Numbered from the stretch's first letter, positions 53,646 through 63,232 are shown. The stretch is DNA of 64,000 bases from Lysinibacter cavernae (GCF_011758565.1 NZ_JAAMOX010000001.1:2146340-2210339); one strand, 5' to 3'. A program made the numbers and translations. Notes: generated by a model not told the origin, from the letters alone.

Positions 53646-54671
53646 TTACTGTGCCTCGATTGAGTCTTGGGTGGTTTCCGCGTCGAGCAGTGCCTTGGCG
53701 TTGCGGATGATTCCCCCGCTTCGTTTGAGCGCATCACGGGCGGTGCTCACCCGGTCGACGATAGTGGCGTCCGCCGGGCGCATCGGCTGAGCATCTCGCT
53801 CTTGCAGAAGAACGAGCAGCGCAACTTTGATATCTCCATCGGCTTGGATGAGTATGCCTTCGCAACGACCGGGCTCGATGCCCGTTGCCTGAACCAGTAG
53901 CCGAATGATCCGGGCTCTGAGCTTCTTGTTGGTTGGTAACACGTCAATCATCAGATTGGAGTAGGTCTTGCCCAGCTTGATCATGGTGGCAGTTGAGAAC
54001 GTGTTGAGCACGATCTTTTGAGCGGTTGCCGCTTTCATACGGGTTGAACCCGTAATCACTTCCGGACCAGTGTCGAGGAGAATCGCAAACTCCACGCGAG
54101 GCGCCAACTCAGCAAATGGGTTGGAACTCACAAGGGCTGTCCGCGCGCCACGTTCATCAGCCACATCAAATGCGCCGGCCACATACGGTGTTCGACCGCT
54201 GGCAGCAATCCCAATCACAAGGTCACCGCGCCGGACATCGGCAGCGTCGACCCGACCACTTTCGGGACGATCCTCTATCCCTTCTGCCGCTCTGAACATC
54301 GCATCGACGCCGCCGGCGATGTGCGCCTCAAACCATTCAGTGCCCACCGCATACGTTGGGAGAAGCTCGACAGCATCAAGCACCCCGAGACGTCCGGATG
54401 TTCCTGCGCCAAAGTAGTGGACTCGCCCGCCAGCTGTAATCGTCTCGACAGCGGCATCCACGGTGTTCGCAAGTGTTTCGCGAACGCCTTCAACGGCGGT
54501 CATCACGGCCCCATCCTCATCGTTTATGAGGGCTACAAGGTCTAGTGTGCTGAGCACATCAATATCGACTGTGCGCGGGTTCCGTTCTTCGGTTGGCGAA
54601 TTCAACGAGACAAGCCCAAGAACGTCCTCATCGGTTGCGAGTTGGTCGCTTCTCGATTTGCCTGCCGACAT
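53646..54671 (-). CDS. murQ: N-acetylmuramic acid 6-phosphate etherase
   Basis: This 341-residue SIS-domain lyase removes D-lactate from MurNAc-6-phosphate to give GlcNAc-6-phosphate. Conserved segments are FGAGTSGRLGVLDAVELLPT, GIAASGRTPYV and GSTRMKAATAQKIVLN, and TEERNPRTVDIDVL at the start. The ATG at 54671 has GGGA five bases upstream; longer extension to 54716 is not family-like. It opens the operon that continues with the binding protein, two permeases, kinase and nanE, indicating recovery of cell-wall amino sugars. Confidence 0.92.
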   Translation of the reverse strand: MSAGKSRSDQLATDEDVLGLVSLNSPTEERNPRTVDIDVLSTLDLVALINDEDGAVMTAVEGVRETLANTVDAAVETITAGGRVHYFGAGTSGRLGVLDAVELLPTYAVGTEWFEAHIAGGVDAMFRAAEGIEDRPESGRVDAADVRRGDLVIGIAASGRTPYVAGAFDVADERGARTALVSSNPFAELAPRVEFAILLDTGPEVITGSTRMKAATAQKIVLNTFSTATMIKLGKTYSNLMIDVLPTNKKLRARIIRLLVQATGIEPGRCEGILIQADGDIKVALLVLLQERDAQPMRPADATIVDRVSTARDALKRSGGIIRNAKALLDAETTQDSIEAQ

Positions 54672-54802
54672 TACATTCCCATCTTCATTGATCGCCTGCG
54701 TAGCGGTTGAGCACACTGCGAAACGGATGCGTGCTCGATATTCCCGTCTGAATAAATATTACATACAAACGTGAATTTGTGAAACTTATTTACATGATAA
54801 TC

Positions 54803-54856
54803 ACAAAGAGGCCACAGTGCCCACAGAAAACAAAGAGGCCACAGTGCCCACAGAAA
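54803..54856. repeat. Tandem 27-nt direct duplication
   Basis: ACAAAGAGGCCACAGTGCCC-type unit of 27 nt occurs twice head to tail in the gap between murQ and the murR-like gene. It contains GGCCACAG/CCCACAG words; no gene or operator can be assigned. Confidence 0.85.
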
Positions 54857-54922
54857 CAAGAGACCGTGGCTCCCGATTGATTGAATGAAGCGCCGATAAA
54901 TCGACCACCCCGCTCGGTCCCG

Positions 54923-55792
54923 CTAGAGCACGCGGCGATGCCCCTGAACCGACTCATAGGTACGTCGCAACGACTCTGACGATTCATCAAAGAGCGCCTG
55001 AGTTACTCGCGTAAACAAGACATCCACAACAGCATGCTGCGCGGTTCGACTCGCCATGGCGCCCGAGCGGTAGCGACTCTCCCTCGCCTGGGTAATGAGC
55101 AGAACGCCAGCAGCCCGAGCAAGGTACGACGCTGGAGAGTTCGTCACAACAACCACGGTCGCGCCGGCCGAGGCTGCTACTTCGGCAACACTCAGCGTTT
55201 CGGCGGTCGCACCCGAATGCGAAAAGGCAACCAAGACGTCACCCTTTCCCAGCAGCGAAGCTGAAGGAAGAACAAAGTGCACGTCGGGACTGTAGCTCGA
55301 AGGTCGGCCGATGCGACTGAGCTTCTGATGTAAGTCATGGGCGGTGATGCCACTCGCACCAAATCCGCAGACCTCAATCCGATTCGCATGGACGAGCGCC
55401 TTCGACGCTTGCTCAACGCTCGGGCGATCGAGACCTCGCATTGTCTGCTCGATCGCGAGGACCTCGTGATACAGCACCTTCGAGATGACATCTTCGATAC
55501 CGTCAGACGGGTCAATCTCATCGTCAACAATCTCGAACCGATTACGCTCTGCTTGCTCTCGACTGAGCGTCGTTGCAACCTCAAGCCTGAACTGGCGATA
55601 GCCAGAAAAACCAAGCGTCTGACAAAACCGCGCCACCGTCGCGGACGACACTCCACAACGTTCAGCGAGCTCGGTAACCGTGTTCTCAACGACGACGCCG
55701 GGTTCTGCAAGAACGCTCTCAGCGACCTTACGCTCGGTTGCGCTCAGGGTCGCGAGTGACCGCTTGATCGTGCCAAGCACATCCTCAACCAC
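54923..55792 (-). CDS. MurR/RpiR family regulator
   Basis: This is a 289-residue protein from the GTG at 55792, preceded by AGGAGG eight bases upstream. The open frame extends to 55984 but that would overlap the GntR promoter. The N-terminal RpiR helix-turn-helix (~8-80: LATLSATERKVAESVLAEP, ELAERCGVSSATVARFCQTL) and C-terminal SIS sugar-phosphate domain (~125-260: EVCGFGASGITAHDLHQKL, VAFSHSGATAETLSVAEVA) are clear. It is upstream of murQ in the same direction and probably represses the operon until an amino-sugar phosphate binds. Confidence 0.9.
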   Translation of the reverse strand: MVEDVLGTIKRSLATLSATERKVAESVLAEPGVVVENTVTELAERCGVSSATVARFCQTLGFSGYRQFRLEVATTLSREQAERNRFEIVDDEIDPSDGIEDVISKVLYHEVLAIEQTMRGLDRPSVEQASKALVHANRIEVCGFGASGITAHDLHQKLSRIGRPSSYSPDVHFVLPSASLLGKGDVLVAFSHSGATAETLSVAEVAASAGATVVVVTNSPASYLARAAGVLLITQARESRYRSGAMASRTAQHAVVDVLFTRVTQALFDESSESLRRTYESVQGHRRVL

Positions 55793-55922
55793 TGCGGTGC
55801 CCTCCTGAGTCGCGTTACTCCACACTACAACCCACCGACCCGCATTCCGCCGCAGACAACATTCAAGAATGTAGCCACAACAAAAACACCGCCCCAAAGT
55901 CACAAAAAACGAGCTATAGTTG

Positions 55923-55937
55923 TGTGGTCTGACCACA
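55923..55937. promoter_or_regulatory. FadR-type operator before lldR
   Basis: TGTGGTCTGACCACA is a perfect 15-bp palindrome matching the TGGTC-n-GACCA half-sites of FadR-subfamily GntR regulators such as LldR. It lies 28 nt before the regulator ATG, indicating autoregulation of lldR-lldD. Confidence 0.82.
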
Positions 55938-55965
55938 TGACCCGCACGCGCGAAGGAGGCGAAGC

Positions 55966-56682
55966 ATGACCACCCCAAAAGCATGGGAGCTTGTGCTCGC
56001 CCACATCGAGGCGCAGCTCTCCTCCGGCGAACTCAGCCCAGGCGACCACCTGCCAGGCGAGCGCGCCCTTGCCGCCGACCTCGATGTTGGCCGCTCATCC
56101 GTTCGGGAGGCGCTCCGTGTGCTCGAAGCGCTCGGCCTCATCCGCACGCAGACCGGCTCGGGCCCAACCTCGGGTGCCATCATCGTTTCGCGTCCCTCCG
56201 GAGGCATGAGCATGCTCATGCGGCTTCAGGTGGCGGCGCAGGGATTTGCAGTTCGCGACGTAGTCAAGACGCGACTCATCCTTGAATCGGCCGTCGCCCG
56301 CGAGCTCGCAACGGCATCCAGCCCCAACCTCGACGAGCCAAAGACCCTACTCGAGGCGATGGAACAGCACGACCTCACCGAAACCGAATACCTACTGCTC
56401 GACGCGCAGTATCACCTCTCACTCGCAGAGGCAGCCGGCAACGACGTGCTCACCTCAACCATGGCGGGCCTTCGCAGCGCCATCGAGCACTACGTCATCG
56501 ATGCGTCAGCGAGCCTGCCCGATTGGGCGACAACCGCGCGCCGCCTGCAGCACGAACACCGCGGCATCCTTGAGTCAATCGAGGCGAAGGATGCCGATAC
56601 GGCCAGCGACCGCATCACCGCCCACATCAGCGGATACTACGCCGAGACCCAAATTTCTGACCACCAAACACCCGAAGGATAA
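55966..56682 (+). CDS. lldR: GntR/FadR family regulator (LldR-like)
   Basis: This is a 238-residue regulator. The winged helix-turn-helix occupies ~5-70 ([25 protein letters not shown] in two parts) and the FCD ligand domain ~90-225 ([45 protein letters not shown] with the metal-ligand Asp and His). The stop is two bases before the lldD ATG, so the two are one operon. A perfect palindromic operator lies just upstream. L-lactate as effector is inferred from the partner gene. Confidence 0.87.
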   Translation: MTTPKAWELVLAHIEAQLSSGELSPGDHLPGERALAADLDVGRSSVREALRVLEALGLIRTQTGSGPTSGAIIVSRPSGGMSMLMRLQVAAQGFAVRDVVKTRLILESAVARELATASSPNLDEPKTLLEAMEQHDLTETEYLLLDAQYHLSLAEAAGNDVLTSTMAGLRSAIEHYVIDASASLPDWATTARRLQHEHRGILESIEAKDADTASDRITAHISGYYAETQISDHQTPEG

Positions 56683-56684
56683 CC

Positions 56685-57968
56685 ATGGTTCAACGCCGCT
56701 TTCCCAACCCGCGCGACCTCGCGCCGCTCATGCAGTTCAAGATGCCAGAGCTCAACGGCCGCAAGCGCCGCCTCGACTCGGCCCTGACCATTTACGACCT
56801 CCGCGACATCGCAAAGCGCCGCACGCCAAAAGCGCCGTTCGATTACACGGATGGCTCGGCCGAGTCCGAAATCTCGCTCGCCCGCGCACGCCAGGCCTTT
56901 GAGGACATCGAGTTCCACCCCTCGATCCTGCGCAACGTTGAGAACGCTTCAACGCACACCGAAGTGCTCGGCGACACCGTTTCGATGCCGTTTGGTATCG
57001 CGCCAACCGGCTTCACTCGCATGATGCAGACCGAGGGTGAAATCGCAGGGGCATCCGCTGCAGGCGCGGCAGGCATCCCGTTTGCCCTGTCAACCATGGG
57101 CACCTCATCCATTGAAGACGTGAAGGCAGCCAACCCCAACGGGCGCAACTGGTTCCAGCTCTACATGTGGAAGGACCGCGACCGCTCGATGGCGCTCGTA
57201 GACCGGGCCGCCAAGGCAGGCTACGACACCCTCCTCGTGACGGTTGACGTTCCCGTTGCAGGCGCCCGCCACCGCGATAAGCGCAACGGCATGTCGATTC
57301 CGCCGGCGCTCACGCCAGGAACCGTCATCAACGCCCTGCCTCGCCCGTGGTGGTGGATCGACTTCCTCACCACAGAGCCCCTCGCCTTCGCCTCGATCGA
57401 CCGCTGGTCTGGCACCGTCGCCGAGCTGCTCGACACCATGTTTGACCCAACCGTCGACTTTGACGACCTGGCCTGGATTCGCGACCAGTGGCCAGGCAAA
57501 GTTGTGGTCAAGGGCGTGCAGAACCTCGAAGATGCCAAGCGCCTCACCGCAATGGGCGTCGACGGCATCACCCTCTCGAACCACGGCGGCCGCCAGCTCG
57601 ACCGCGCCCCCATCCCCTTCCACCTGCTGCCAGAGGTCGTTCGCGAGGTCGGAAACGACACCGAGATCCACCTCGACACGGGCATCATGTCCGGTGCGGA
57701 TGTTGTTGCAGCCGTCGCGCTCGGCGCCAAGTTCACGATGATCGGCCGCGCGTACCTGTACGGCCTCATGGCCGGCGGGCGCGAGGGCGTTGACCGCGCC
57801 ATCGAGATCCTGCAGAGCGAGATCGTGCGCACCATGAAGCTGCTCGGTGTGAACAGCATCGACGAGCTCAACCCGTCACACGTGACCCAGCTGCAGCGCC
57901 TGTCGCCGCGCTTGGTCGCGCCGGCAACGGCGGCCGCAGCCGCGAAGGCCACGGCCAAGAAGAAGTAG
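56685..57968 (+). CDS. lldD: FMN-dependent L-lactate dehydrogenase
   Basis: This 427-residue enzyme of the alpha-hydroxyacid oxidase family oxidises L-lactate to pyruvate and passes electrons to the membrane. It has the TIM-barrel FMN fold with [47 protein letters not shown], the active-site SNHGGRQLD (catalytic His and Arg) and the phosphate-binding [10 protein letters not shown] and [12 protein letters not shown]. The C-terminal Ala/Lys-rich tail is longer than usual. L-lactate is the end product of the rhamnose route in this window, so LldD may finish it. Confidence 0.9.
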   Translation: MVQRRFPNPRDLAPLMQFKMPELNGRKRRLDSALTIYDLRDIAKRRTPKAPFDYTDGSAESEISLARARQAFEDIEFHPSILRNVENASTHTEVLGDTVSMPFGIAPTGFTRMMQTEGEIAGASAAGAAGIPFALSTMGTSSIEDVKAANPNGRNWFQLYMWKDRDRSMALVDRAAKAGYDTLLVTVDVPVAGARHRDKRNGMSIPPALTPGTVINALPRPWWWIDFLTTEPLAFASIDRWSGTVAELLDTMFDPTVDFDDLAWIRDQWPGKVVVKGVQNLEDAKRLTAMGVDGITLSNHGGRQLDRAPIPFHLLPEVVREVGNDTEIHLDTGIMSGADVVAAVALGAKFTMIGRAYLYGLMAGGREGVDRAIEILQSEIVRTMKLLGVNSIDELNPSHVTQLQRLSPRLVAPATAAAAAKATAKKK

Positions 57969-57979
57969 GCCTGAACGGT

Positions 57980-58041
57980 CATCCGTTCGCCGCTGATTGC
58001 GAAATTCCGGCCTGGATTTCGCAACGAGTGGCGAACGGATG
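57980..58041 (+). repeat. Nested inverted repeat, TCGCAACGAGTGGCGAA family, copy 3
   Basis: Outer arms CATCCGTTCGCC / GGCGAACGGATG and inner arms TTGCGAAAT / ATTTCGCAA are perfect, with asymmetric five-base bulges (GCTGA against CGAGT). It lies 11 nt after the lldD stop and just before a separate terminator hairpin. Confidence 0.85.
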
Positions 58042-58062
58042 CCGCATCGCCCGCAGATATGA

Positions 58063-58102
58063 CAACAGCGCCCCGTCCTTGTGCAAGGACGGGGCGCTGT
58101 TG
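58063..58102. terminator. Bidirectional terminator hairpin
   Basis: CAACAGCGCCCCGTCCTT pairs perfectly with 58085-58102 around the loop GTGC. It separates the convergent lldD and ureohydrolase genes. Confidence 0.9.
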
Positions 58103-58110
58103 CGTACGTA

Positions 58111-59124
58111 CTACTTGTTGTCGCGAAGCGCGAGCAGCGACAGCAGGTCGTACGCGACGTGCGAGGCGGCAACTCCGGTGAGCTCGGCGTGGTCGTACGC
58201 CGGTGCGACCTCAACCACATCGGCGCCAACCACGTTGATGCCCTTCAAACCGCGCAGGATCTCAAGCAGCTCACGCGAGGTCAGGCCGCCGGCTTCAGGC
58301 GTTCCCGTTCCCGGCGCGTGTGCAGGGTCGAGCACATCGATGTCGATCGAGATGTAGAGCGGGCGATCGCCGATGCGGTCGCGCAGCGACGCCACGATCT
58401 CGTCGACGCCCTTGCGGAACACGTCGGCCGAGGTCACGATGCCAAAGCCAAAGCGGCGGTCGTCTTCGAGGTCGCGGTGACCATAGAGCGGCCCGCGGGT
58501 TCCAACGTGGCAGATAGCCTCGGTGTCAAGCAGGCCCTCTTCAACCGCGCGGCGGAACGGCGTTCCGTGGGTGTATTCGGCGCCAAAGTACGTGTCCCAC
58601 GTGTCGAGGTGCGCGTCGAAGTGCAGCAGCGCAACGGGGCCGTGTGTTTCGGCGACGGAGCGCAGCAGCGGGAGCGCAATCGTGTGGTCCCCACCAAGGG
58701 TCACGAGCCGCGTGCCGGAACGAACGAGCTGCCCGGTGGATTCCTGAAGCACCTCGATGGCCTCGTTGATGTTAAACGGGTTGATGGCAACGTCGCCGCC
58801 GTCAACAACCTGCTGCAGGCCAAAGGGCTCCACGTCAAGGGCAGGGTTATACGGACGCAGCAGACGGCTGGCCGAGCGGATGTGCTCAGGGCCAAAGCGC
58901 GCTCCCGGACGGAACGAAACGCCGGCATCCCAGGGCACACCGATTACAGCGACATCCGCGTGCTCAACCTCTTGAATGGTTGGCAGCAGGGCGAAGGTTG
59001 CCGGGCCGCTGAACCGCGGCACCAGCGCCGAGTTCACCGGGCCAATGTTTCCACCTGAAACAACGCGAGGGGCGTTGGCGCTCAGCGTTGAGGGGAGGTG
59101 CGGATACTTGAGCTGATCGGTCAT
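58111..59124 (-). CDS. Agmatinase/ureohydrolase family protein
   Basis: This 337-residue binuclear-manganese hydrolase has [22 protein letters not shown] and [16 protein letters not shown], which carry the conserved His/Asp metal ligands. The family (arginase, agmatinase, guanidinobutyrase, formimidoylglutamase) splits guanidino or amidino groups; the precise substrate is not decided by sequence. The start ATG has AAAGGA eight bases upstream. It is the last gene of an operon with a cyclase, an NCS1 permease and a SnoaL-like protein, which suggests a nitrogen-rich imported compound. Confidence 0.85.
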   Translation of the reverse strand: MTDQLKYPHLPSTLSANAPRVVSGGNIGPVNSALVPRFSGPATFALLPTIQEVEHADVAVIGVPWDAGVSFRPGARFGPEHIRSASRLLRPYNPALDVEPFGLQQVVDGGDVAINPFNINEAIEVLQESTGQLVRSGTRLVTLGGDHTIALPLLRSVAETHGPVALLHFDAHLDTWDTYFGAEYTHGTPFRRAVEEGLLDTEAICHVGTRGPLYGHRDLEDDRRFGFGIVTSADVFRKGVDEIVASLRDRIGDRPLYISIDIDVLDPAHAPGTGTPEAGGLTSRELLEILRGLKGINVVGADVVEVAPAYDHAELTGVAASHVAYDLLSLLALRDNK

Positions 59125-59168
59125 TCGTAGTGTCCTTTCGTAGGGATGGGATGCGCGCGAGTTGGGTA

Positions 59169-59849
59169 TTACTGCGACGCGGAGGTGTGTGAGCTGAGAC
59201 CCTGGACGGCGACGACACGAACGGGCGAACCGTCAACAGCGCCGAGGCTGAGGGGAAGGGCAATAACGGTCGGCCGCGGCCAATCAATAGCCGCAAGGTT
59301 GGTGAGGTTTTCGATGATGACGTTGCCGGCACCAAGGAAGGCGTCGTGGACGGGCAGCCCCACAAATTCCTCGTCAGCCGCAGGCGTGTGATCGGGGTTG
59401 AGCGTGTCAACACCGAGCACCGTCACGCCGTGCTCGATAAGGAAATGGGCGATGCCAACATCCAACGACGGATGGCGGTAGTACTCGTCTTCGCCAAAGT
59501 ATTGCGACCAGCCAGTGTCAAACAGCACCATGGTGTTTGGTCCGACGCCGTCAAGTTGGTCGCGGACAGTGTCGAGGCTGATGACTGACAGCGCCGAGGC
59601 ATCCGGAACCCGCACCACCCGAGCCTCGCCGATGAGCTGCCCCAAGGTCAGCTGATCGAGCGTTGGCCCAGCCGGAACGGTGTGCGAGGGCGCGTCGAGG
59701 TGGGTTCCAGAGTGGGAGCCGAGGTGGAGCTCGCACACACGGAATCCGTGGGCCTCGATCGAGGCGGCCTCGCGGATGCGCACGGCAGGGTCGCCCGGAA
59801 ATACCGGCATCCCCGTCGAAATCTGGTGACTCAGGTCAACAACGCGCAT
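59169..59849 (-). CDS. Cyclase family (kynurenine-formamidase-like) hydrolase
   Basis: This is a 226-residue protein from the ATG at 59849, with GAGAGGA six bases upstream. It has the signature [15 protein letters not shown], the HxGTHxDxPxH metal motif of the cyclase/KynB-like family, plus [16 protein letters not shown] at the start and [19 protein letters not shown] later. Members hydrolyse amides such as N-formylkynurenine or cyclic ureides. It lies between the NCS1 permease and the ureohydrolase, so it may act before the ureohydrolase on the same nitrogen compound; this is inference. Confidence 0.85.
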   Translation of the reverse strand: MRVVDLSHQISTGMPVFPGDPAVRIREAASIEAHGFRVCELHLGSHSGTHLDAPSHTVPAGPTLDQLTLGQLIGEARVVRVPDASALSVISLDTVRDQLDGVGPNTMVLFDTGWSQYFGEDEYYRHPSLDVGIAHFLIEHGVTVLGVDTLNPDHTPAADEEFVGLPVHDAFLGAGNVIIENLTNLAAIDWPRPTVIALPLSLGAVDGSPVRVVAVQGLSSHTSASQ

Positions 59850-59866
59850 CTGAAATCCTCTCGCCC

Positions 59867-61273
59867 CTATTCTGCCGCGCCCTGATCGAGCAGGTGAGTG
59901 GATGGCGTGCGCTCCGTCACCATGCGTTTGGTCGCGAGCGACCAGCTCAAATAGAGGATCACGGTCACGATAAACGTGGGGATTGTGGCACCGATCGGGC
60001 TGACCCACACGTAGGTGAGCATAAACGAGAGCGTCGCGCACGCTGCCCAAATAATGACGGCTGCCCAGTTAATGCCCCGCTTGAACCAGTAGCGTCCGCC
60101 ACCGTTTTCGTTGAGGATGTCCTTGCCGTAGAAGCCCTTGTTAATGACGTAGTAGTCAATAATCATGATCGCAAAGACCGGCACAAACAGCGAGCCGATG
60201 ACCGTCAGGAAGGCGGTGAACTGGTCAAGCAGCGCGAGCCAGCTCGAACCGAAGATCGAGATGAACCCAACAACAAGCGCCGTCGGGAGGAAGCGAATCT
60301 TGCGCTTCGACTGCGCGTTCACAATCGACGTCACCATGCCGTATACGGCCATGGTGTTGGTCGCGAGCACCGAGAGCAGGATGACGATGGCAAGCGGGGC
60401 CCCAAAGCTGGCCACAACAATGGTCGGATCGAACGATACGGCCTCGCCACCGTTGAGGATTACGTATGAAATCGCCACGACGCCGAGCGTCATCGCCAGC
60501 ACGGTCGACACGATGTAGCCAATGCCCGTTCCGAGCACGGCGCCCTTTTGGGTCTTCGCAAAGCGCGTAATGTCTGCCGAGAGCACGGTCCACGAGATGG
60601 CCGTGGAGATCACAATATCGAGCACAACAACGCCCGTGTAGCCGAGCGCCTTATCGGCTGGGATGGCAACATACTCTGCGATGGGGCTGCTTGTGAACGC
60701 AACGGTAAAGACGTAGCCCATAAACGCGAGAATGACGAGACCAAGCCACGGCTCAACCTTCGAGATTCCCTCGTGCCCAAAGATCGCGAGGGCAACAACC
60801 ACAAGCTCACACAGCACCGAGAAGAGGATGGGGTTGCTGAAGCCCGTCGCCTCAGCGACCAGGTAGTTGACGGTCACGCCGGCGAGCATCGCCTGGACCC
60901 AGCTCCATCCCATGAGGATGACCACGTTGGCCGCAACCGGAACAAACGAGCCCTTTATGCCGAATGAGCCCCTCGTCAGCGACATCGTCGAGAGACCAGT
61001 GCGCGTGCCCATCGTGCCAACCGCGACCAACACAATGGCGCCAAGCACCGTTCCGAGCACGATGAAGATGAGCGCCTCAACGAAGGTGACACCAGGCACA
61101 AACAGCGTGCCCGTGAGCATCGTTGTGACAACGAGGTTTGAGGCGAGCCAGATCATCCCGATTCGACCGAGCGACAGGGTTCCCCGAATCGGGCCGTGCC
61201 CTTCGGAGTTCTCGTCGAGGCGGTTGTTCATTCGCTGCCAGATGGAACCACTTGTTGTGCCGGGCGCGCTCAT
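59867..61273 (-). CDS. NCS1 family nucleobase/ureide permease
   Basis: This is a 468-residue membrane protein with about twelve hydrophobic helices and the NCS1 (CodB/PucI-like) pattern: GTLSLGRIGMIWLASNLVV, GTMGTRTGLSTMSLTRGSFG and GWSWVQAMLAGVTVNYLV, quoted as separate runs. NCS1 proteins import cytosine, purines, hydantoins, allantoin or thiamine precursors with a cation. Its start overlaps the SnoaL-like gene stop. The substrate is unknown but probably contains an amidine or ureide, given the downstream enzymes. Confidence 0.85.
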   Translation of the reverse strand: MSAPGTTSGSIWQRMNNRLDENSEGHGPIRGTLSLGRIGMIWLASNLVVTTMLTGTLFVPGVTFVEALIFIVLGTVLGAIVLVAVGTMGTRTGLSTMSLTRGSFGIKGSFVPVAANVVILMGWSWVQAMLAGVTVNYLVAEATGFSNPILFSVLCELVVVALAIFGHEGISKVEPWLGLVILAFMGYVFTVAFTSSPIAEYVAIPADKALGYTGVVVLDIVISTAISWTVLSADITRFAKTQKGAVLGTGIGYIVSTVLAMTLGVVAISYVILNGGEAVSFDPTIVVASFGAPLAIVILLSVLATNTMAVYGMVTSIVNAQSKRKIRFLPTALVVGFISIFGSSWLALLDQFTAFLTVIGSLFVPVFAIMIIDYYVINKGFYGKDILNENGGGRYWFKRGINWAAVIIWAACATLSFMLTYVWVSPIGATIPTFIVTVILYLSWSLATKRMVTERTPSTHLLDQGAAE

Positions 61274-61704
61274 TCGACCGCCTCCTCTGGGTTGGCCGCT
61301 GGCGTTGGCGACAGGTGCTCGTGCACGGCAACGATCGCGCCGGTTTCGTCACGCACAAACACGATCGTTTCGCGCTCGTGCAGGGTCTCGGCCGTGCCGT
61401 CGACCTCGATGCTTGTGGCAACGTCGTGGGTAAAGATTCCCGTGTCTCCGGCGATCTGGATGAGCTGGTTGCTGCTCTCGCATCCGGTGATCTTCCAGCC
61501 GCCTTCGACCCATTCGGCCCACAGGGCTTCGTATTCGGCGCGGGCATTGAGCCTGGCCTGTTCTGGGTAAAAGATAAAGGTCGCGTCGGGCGCAAACGAG
61601 CCAAAGTAGGCGTCGGCATCCATCGAGGAGAAGGCCGCGACGAGGTGGTCAGCGGCGGAGGCCACTTCTTGGGAAGTCAGTGCGGCAGGGGTTTCGCGCG
61701 TCAT
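61270..61704 (-). CDS. SnoaL/NTF2-like protein
   Basis: This 144-residue alpha+beta cone-fold protein resembles the DUF4440/SnoaL group: HLVAAFSSMDADAYFGSFAPDATFIF near the start (two overlapping runs), WVEGGWKITG, and a C-terminal VAVHEHLSPTP. Such proteins are small ligand-binding or isomerase-like domains; a catalytic role cannot be assigned. It is the first gene of the NCS1-cyclase-ureohydrolase operon and overlaps the permease start by four bases. Confidence 0.8.
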   Translation of the reverse strand: MTRETPAALTSQEVASAADHLVAAFSSMDADAYFGSFAPDATFIFYPEQARLNARAEYEALWAEWVEGGWKITGCESSNQLIQIAGDTGIFTHDVATSIEVDGTAETLHERETIVFVRDETGAIVAVHEHLSPTPAANPEEAVE

Positions 61705-61867
61705 TGCTCAGGTCCGTTTCAGTTCAGGCGCTGTTACGTGAGACAAATAGTTACTAATAGACAACTTTTGATCTCTGCCAAGCAACAAGCGCGTGACTAA
61801 TACTGAGTTATCAGCGGCCGAGTGTCAAGTTGGCCCGACCACACACACGCCCATGGCCTCCAGCAAT

Positions 61868-61923
61868 CCACCTGACCCAAATGTGTCTATTTCCCGCGAA
61901 ATAGACACATTTGCGTCACATCG
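61868..61923. repeat. 56-nt palindrome, GACCTGACCCAAATGTG family, copy D
   Basis: CCACCTGACCCAAATGTG and ACACATTTGCGTCACATC flank TATTTCCCGCGAAATA; the right arm carries three substitutions. It lies between the SnoaL-like operon promoter and the decayed DUF559 gene. Confidence 0.9.
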
Positions 61924-61980
61924 ATTCACGGCTGTGGATAATTTTCACGCGTCTTTGGCGGTTCGGGCAGAATCACCGCA

Positions 61981-63215
61981 TGGCCAGATACATTCCGCTA
62001 CCCGACGAACTGCGCGCGCGTTCCTTTGACGTACGTGAAGCATCCGCGCGGGGCGTTCGGCCAACGCGCCTCCTGTCTTCGGATCTCGTTGCGCCGTTCC
62101 ATGGGGTGAGGATGCACGCGGCAGCGAATTACACCCTGCACAGCCTCTGCGTGGCCTTCGCCCCACGCCTGCGGCCAGGAGAGTGTTTTGGAGGGGTCAC
62201 CGCGGCCTCGCTCTGGGGCATCCCGCTGCCGAGCCAATGGGCGAACCTGTTCAACGACGATGGGACACGGCATCCCGAGCTATCGGGGGCCTGCCTGGTC
62301 AACCACCCCTGATGCCGGGGAATCCGCACAACCAACCAGCGCCGGGGCTCGGGAGTCAGCACAACCAACCAGCACCCACACCCGGGAACCCTCACAACCA
62401 ACCACCACCCACACCAGGGAACCCGCACAACCAACCAGCACCAGTGCTCGCGTATCCACACAGCGAACCACCACCCACACCAGATGGCCAGCCCATCCCT
62501 ACGCTCCACGTTGCGACACAGCCGCCGCTGCGGGCGCGACGGGCCGCTGGCATCACGGTTTTCAGTTCGACCGTCCCGGCGGGAGCATCGTACGTCAGAC
62601 TCGGAGTTCCTGTAGCGGATGTCGTATCAACGTGGTTGCAACTCGCACGAGCGCACTCACGAGCCGACCGACCTTGTGCAGCGGGCGACTACCTCATCCG
62701 GTTTCCGAATACCCAGATAGGAACGATCCAAGGCCGTATACATCCGCAGCGCAGCTCATCTCAGCGGCGGGCGCGTTTGTCGCAGGGGTAAAGCCAAGCG
62801 TTCGGCGGGCCCTCCCGTTAATCCGTGAAGGCTCGGATTCCGCCCTGAGGACTCATTTGCGCCTCCTCCTTCAGCGCCGCCGGATTGCCAGAGCCCAACC
62901 TCAACCCCGTCATCAGGGACCGGTTTGGTGTGCGCATCGGTCGGGCGGACCTTGTCTACCCCGAGGCGAAACTCATCGTGTGAGTATGACGGCGATCAGC
63001 ACCGCACAAACACCGCACAGTACGAACACGACATGACCCCGCGTGTATCGCTTCGGGGCGGAAGAGGTGGCACGTCTACCGAGTGCGAGCTCACGGCCTC
63101 TACCGCGAACCGAGGGTCACGGCCGCGAGGGTACGCGGGCTCTTCCTCGCACGCGCATCCAACGCATCCAACCAATCCACCTGACCCAAATGTGTCTATT
63201 TCCCGGGAAATAGAC
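61981..63215 (+). pseudogene. Decayed DUF559/AbiEi-like gene with frameshifts and a minisatellite insertion
   Basis: Pieces of one protein family follow each other in three frames. MARYIPLPDELRARSFDVRE to LWGIPLPSQW starts at 61981 and stops at 62312. PTLHVATQPPLRARRAAGIT to AAGDYLIRF is in another frame (~62495-62710). SALRTHLRLLLQ, GLPEPNLNPVIRDRFG, then EYDGDQHRTNTAQYEHD and WHVYRVRAHGLYREP need further shifts (one extra base near 62981). The order matches intact actinobacterial DUF559 endonuclease-like proteins. A 33-nt repeat array interrupts the first junction. No full-length product is possible. Confidence 0.8.
62295..62492 (+). repeat. 33-nt tandem array inside the DUF559 pseudogene
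   Basis: About six units of the type CACAACCAACCAGCACCCAC follow with a 33-nt period; in one frame they read as 11-residue repeats (HNQPAPTPGNP). The region is unlike the surrounding gene and sits where the family has a short linker. Confidence 0.85.
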
Positions 63216-63232
63216 ACATTTGGGTCAGGTCG
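63177..63232. repeat. 56-nt palindrome, GACCTGACCCAAATGTG family, copy E
   Basis: CCACCTGACCCAAATGTG ... TATTTCCCGGGAAATA ... CACATTTGGGTCAGGTCG; only one arm base mismatches. It overlaps the end of the DUF559 pseudogene and precedes the convergent putA stop by 28 nt. Confidence 0.93.

Noticed and set aside
55793..55984. N-terminal extension of the RpiR/MurR protein
   Set aside because: It would overlap the lldR operator and start; the GTG at 55792 has AGGAGG upstream and fits the family.
61705..61867. Guanidine-type riboswitch before the SnoaL-NCS1 operon
   Set aside because: I looked because the operon includes a ureohydrolase, but saw no recognisable conserved riboswitch core by eye.
62183..62791. 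202-residue ORF with HNQPAPTPGNP repeats as a real gene
   Set aside because: Its flanks read as internal pieces of a DUF559-type protein, so it is a frame-shifted part of a pseudogene with an expanded repeat.
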